64,000 nucleotides of DNA. Origin: Gemmatimonadota bacterium. Its GTDB lineage: Bacteria > Latescibacterota > UBA2968 > GCA-2709665. The position numbers and the translations under genes were made by a program. Shown here piece by piece: positions 62,659-64,000 of the stretch. Location: contig JAPPJY010000088.1 in assembly GCA_028874335.1 (NCBI GenBank), positions 198,255 through 262,254 of the forward strand, written 5' to 3'. Numbering within the stretch: the stretch's first letter is position 1; each line of letters opens with the position of its first letter. The notes beneath the pieces are model-generated. The model did no database searches and had not been told where the DNA came from. It was given only the letters and a program-made list of their open reading frames with translations.

Positions 62659-63480
62659 ATGCGGCCAGACAAGTGGGCAATCACGATTCCCGTTCGGGAG
62701 AATCTGACGATGCTGCAAGAGGGTGAGTCCGCCCGTGGATGCGTCAATCCCGTTGTGCGGATTGGAGACACCGTGCGCAGACCTGTCCACAGGTGGACGC
62801 CGGACGTGCATGCCCTGCTGCGCTACCTGGAAGCGGTTGGCTTTTCAGGAGTTCCCCGTGTCCTCGGATTCGACGAACTCGGACGCGAGGTGCTTTCGTT
62901 TATCCCTGGAGAGGTCGCCCGGCGACCATGGCCGGAGGTGATGCTCGAGGTAAACGGCCTTGCCGAGGTCGCGCGTTTCCTGTCCCGATATCACAATGCG
63001 GTGAGGGATTTCGAGCCACCCGAGGATGCCGAATGGTATGTTCCCAATGTAACCTGGCGACCGGGAATGATCATCCGGCACGGGGATCCTGGACCCTGGA
63101 ATACCGTCTGGGAAGGGCGAAACTTGAAAGGAATAATCGACTGGGACTTTGCCGAGCCGGGTGATCCCCTCTGCGATGTCAGTCAGTTTGCCTGGTACGC
63201 GGTGCCTCTCCGAGGCGAAGCGCACTGGAGAAAGGCCGGGTTTTCCGATAAGCCTGATCTCAGGTCCAGGTTGGCAGTTCTTTCTGACACATACGGCGCG
63301 GATACCAGCGCAATCCTGGACACCTTGAGCGATCTGCAATTGGAAGAGTACCGCAGGACCGAGACGCTGGGCCGCCAGGGACTCCTCCCATGGTCCATCT
63401 TCTACCAACGTGGGGTTCTTGCGGAACTGAAAGAAGAAAACACGTGGCTGAACGAGAATTACGATTCGCTTGCCGCATAA
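62659..63480 (+). CDS. APH-type phosphotransferase
   Basis: ATG 62659 gives MRPDKWAITIPV. IRHGDPGPWNTVWEGRNLKG followed by IIDWDFAEPGDP contains the HxDxxxxN catalytic and DWD metal motifs. The N-terminal lobe is short (VLGFDELGREVLSFIPGEV). It is of the cassette-borne aminoglycoside-phosphotransferase-like type that is common in environmental genomes. 273 residues. It starts just after attC-like site F. Confidence 0.9.
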   Translation: MRPDKWAITIPVRENLTMLQEGESARGCVNPVVRIGDTVRRPVHRWTPDVHALLRYLEAVGFSGVPRVLGFDELGREVLSFIPGEVARRPWPEVMLEVNGLAEVARFLSRYHNAVRDFEPPEDAEWYVPNVTWRPGMIIRHGDPGPWNTVWEGRNLKGIIDWDFAEPGDPLCDVSQFAWYAVPLRGEAHWRKAGFSDKPDLRSRLAVLSDTYGADTSAILDTLSDLQLEEYRRTETLGRQGLLPWSIFYQRGVLAELKEENTWLNENYDSLAA

Positions 63481-63535
63481 ATGTGGTCCGCAGGGCTCGC
63501 GTTGCTCGCGGATTGACTACCAACGGGGTCATGTG

Positions 63536-64000
63536 ATGGGAAGCATCGTCGCGATAGGTGGCGGAGAAATCAGCACCCTGGAAACCCGGCCCATCGACGT
63601 GGAAATCATCAAGCTGTCGGGATCATCGAACCCAAACGCCCTGTTTATCCCGACGGCAAGCAGCGATTCGGTCGAGTACTGGGAAGCATTCGACAGAGCG
63701 TATCGAGAGAGCTACGGGTGCGACGCCGACGTGCTCTACCTGCTTGGCCAAACGCCATCGCCGGGGTCCATAGCCGAGAAGATCGCCTGGGCCGACATCA
63801 TCTACGTCGGTGGTGGAAACACGCTCAAGATGATGCGCCGATGGCGGCGGCTTGGCGTCGACGCCTTGCTGAGGTCGGCTCATACAGACGGCGCGGTCCT
63901 CTGCGGCGTGAGCGCGGGAGCGATCTGCTGGTTCGACCGTGGGCACAGCGACTCGATGTCTTTCTACAGCCCCGACGACTGGCGCTACATAGCCGTCACC
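63536..64000 (+). CDS. S51-family peptidase E-like protein, partial at 3' end
   Basis: ATG 63536 gives MGSIVAIGGGEIST. Family motifs: IIYVGGGNTLKMM and GVSAGAICW, the latter with the nucleophile Ser of the cyanophycinase/peptidase E class. YWEAFDRAYRESYGC and the mid segments fit the same family. 155 residues lie in the window and the gene continues beyond base 64000. Confidence 0.9.
   Translation, partial: MGSIVAIGGGEISTLETRPIDVEIIKLSGSSNPNALFIPTASSDSVEYWEAFDRAYRESYGCDADVLYLLGQTPSPGSIAEKIAWADIIYVGGGNTLKMMRRWRRLGVDALLRSAHTDGAVLCGVSAGAICWFDRGHSDSMSFYSPDDWRYIAVT

Noticed and set aside
1..64000. Integron integrase, phage structural genes, rRNA or tRNA genes
   Set aside because: None could be recognised on either strand; the integron proposal therefore rests on the sites and cargo alone.

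Overview
The window looks like one stretch of a bacterial chromosome, roughly 55-60% GC, that changes character near 17.5 kb. The left part is ordinary, compact and operonic. The right part (about 17.5-64 kb) is accessory: single genes almost all on the + strand, separated by structured and repeated spacers. The cytochrome/cox operon, the secreted LamG, kelch and ceramidase-like proteins, the frequent GTG/TTG starts and the dispersed REP-like repeats fit an environmental bacterium of the PVC, Hydrogenedentota or Latescibacterota sort. That placement is inference; no rRNA or marker gene is present to test it.

1-17.5 kb: an octaheme cytochrome c (open at the left edge), a cupredoxin-like secreted protein, cytochrome c oxidase coxB-coxA-coxC-subunit IV, two small membrane proteins, heme A synthase ctaA and heme O synthase ctaB, closed by a clear intrinsic terminator (9759-9791). 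Next come an ABC exporter (ATPase and permease) with a SCO-type copper chaperone, a lipoprotein with its own terminator (13232-13261), and a flippase. Convergent to the flippase is a bacterial family-B DNA polymerase with a clamp-binding tail, followed by a divergent membrane protein with a peptidoglycan-binding domain. The first block makes a complete terminal oxidase branch: electron-delivering cytochrome, enzyme, heme a biosynthesis and copper delivery.

17.5-50.5 kb: a mosaic of SAM methyltransferases, a phytanoyl-CoA dioxygenase-like protein, an arginase-fold/aldo-keto reductase/alcohol dehydrogenase run, a serine beta-lactamase-like hydrolase, NUDIX, phosphotransferase, sulfotransferase-like, HAD, MBL and metallophosphoesterase enzymes, PurC, and several large carbohydrate-type proteins. 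Several families occur as paralogue pairs: a TIM-barrel-like protein of unknown function, a double-CxxC zinc-ribbon protein, a propeller hydrolase-like protein, and a sulfotransferase with one full and one truncated copy. Six copies of a ~200 bp element with imperfect terminal inverted repeats punctuate this stretch, and two of them contain the stop codon of the preceding gene in their left end.

50.5-64 kb: an IS21 relic, a RelE/HigB-HigA type toxin-antitoxin pair, a PIN-domain relic with antitoxin, then a run of probable small-molecule-modifying enzymes (methyltransferases, nucleotidyltransferases, GNAT, APH-type kinases, flavodoxin-fold reductase, S9 and S51 peptidases) and an ECF sigma factor fused to an Eis-like acetyltransferase. 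Many of these genes are followed, usually within 0-50 bp of the stop codon, by an 87-138 bp imperfect palindrome with the layout of an integron attC site. Eight such sites are recognisable in the window, all in gene orientation. My main proposal is that the right part contains a degenerate chromosomal integron cassette cluster (attC sites without an integrase in view), interleaved with the ~200 bp element.
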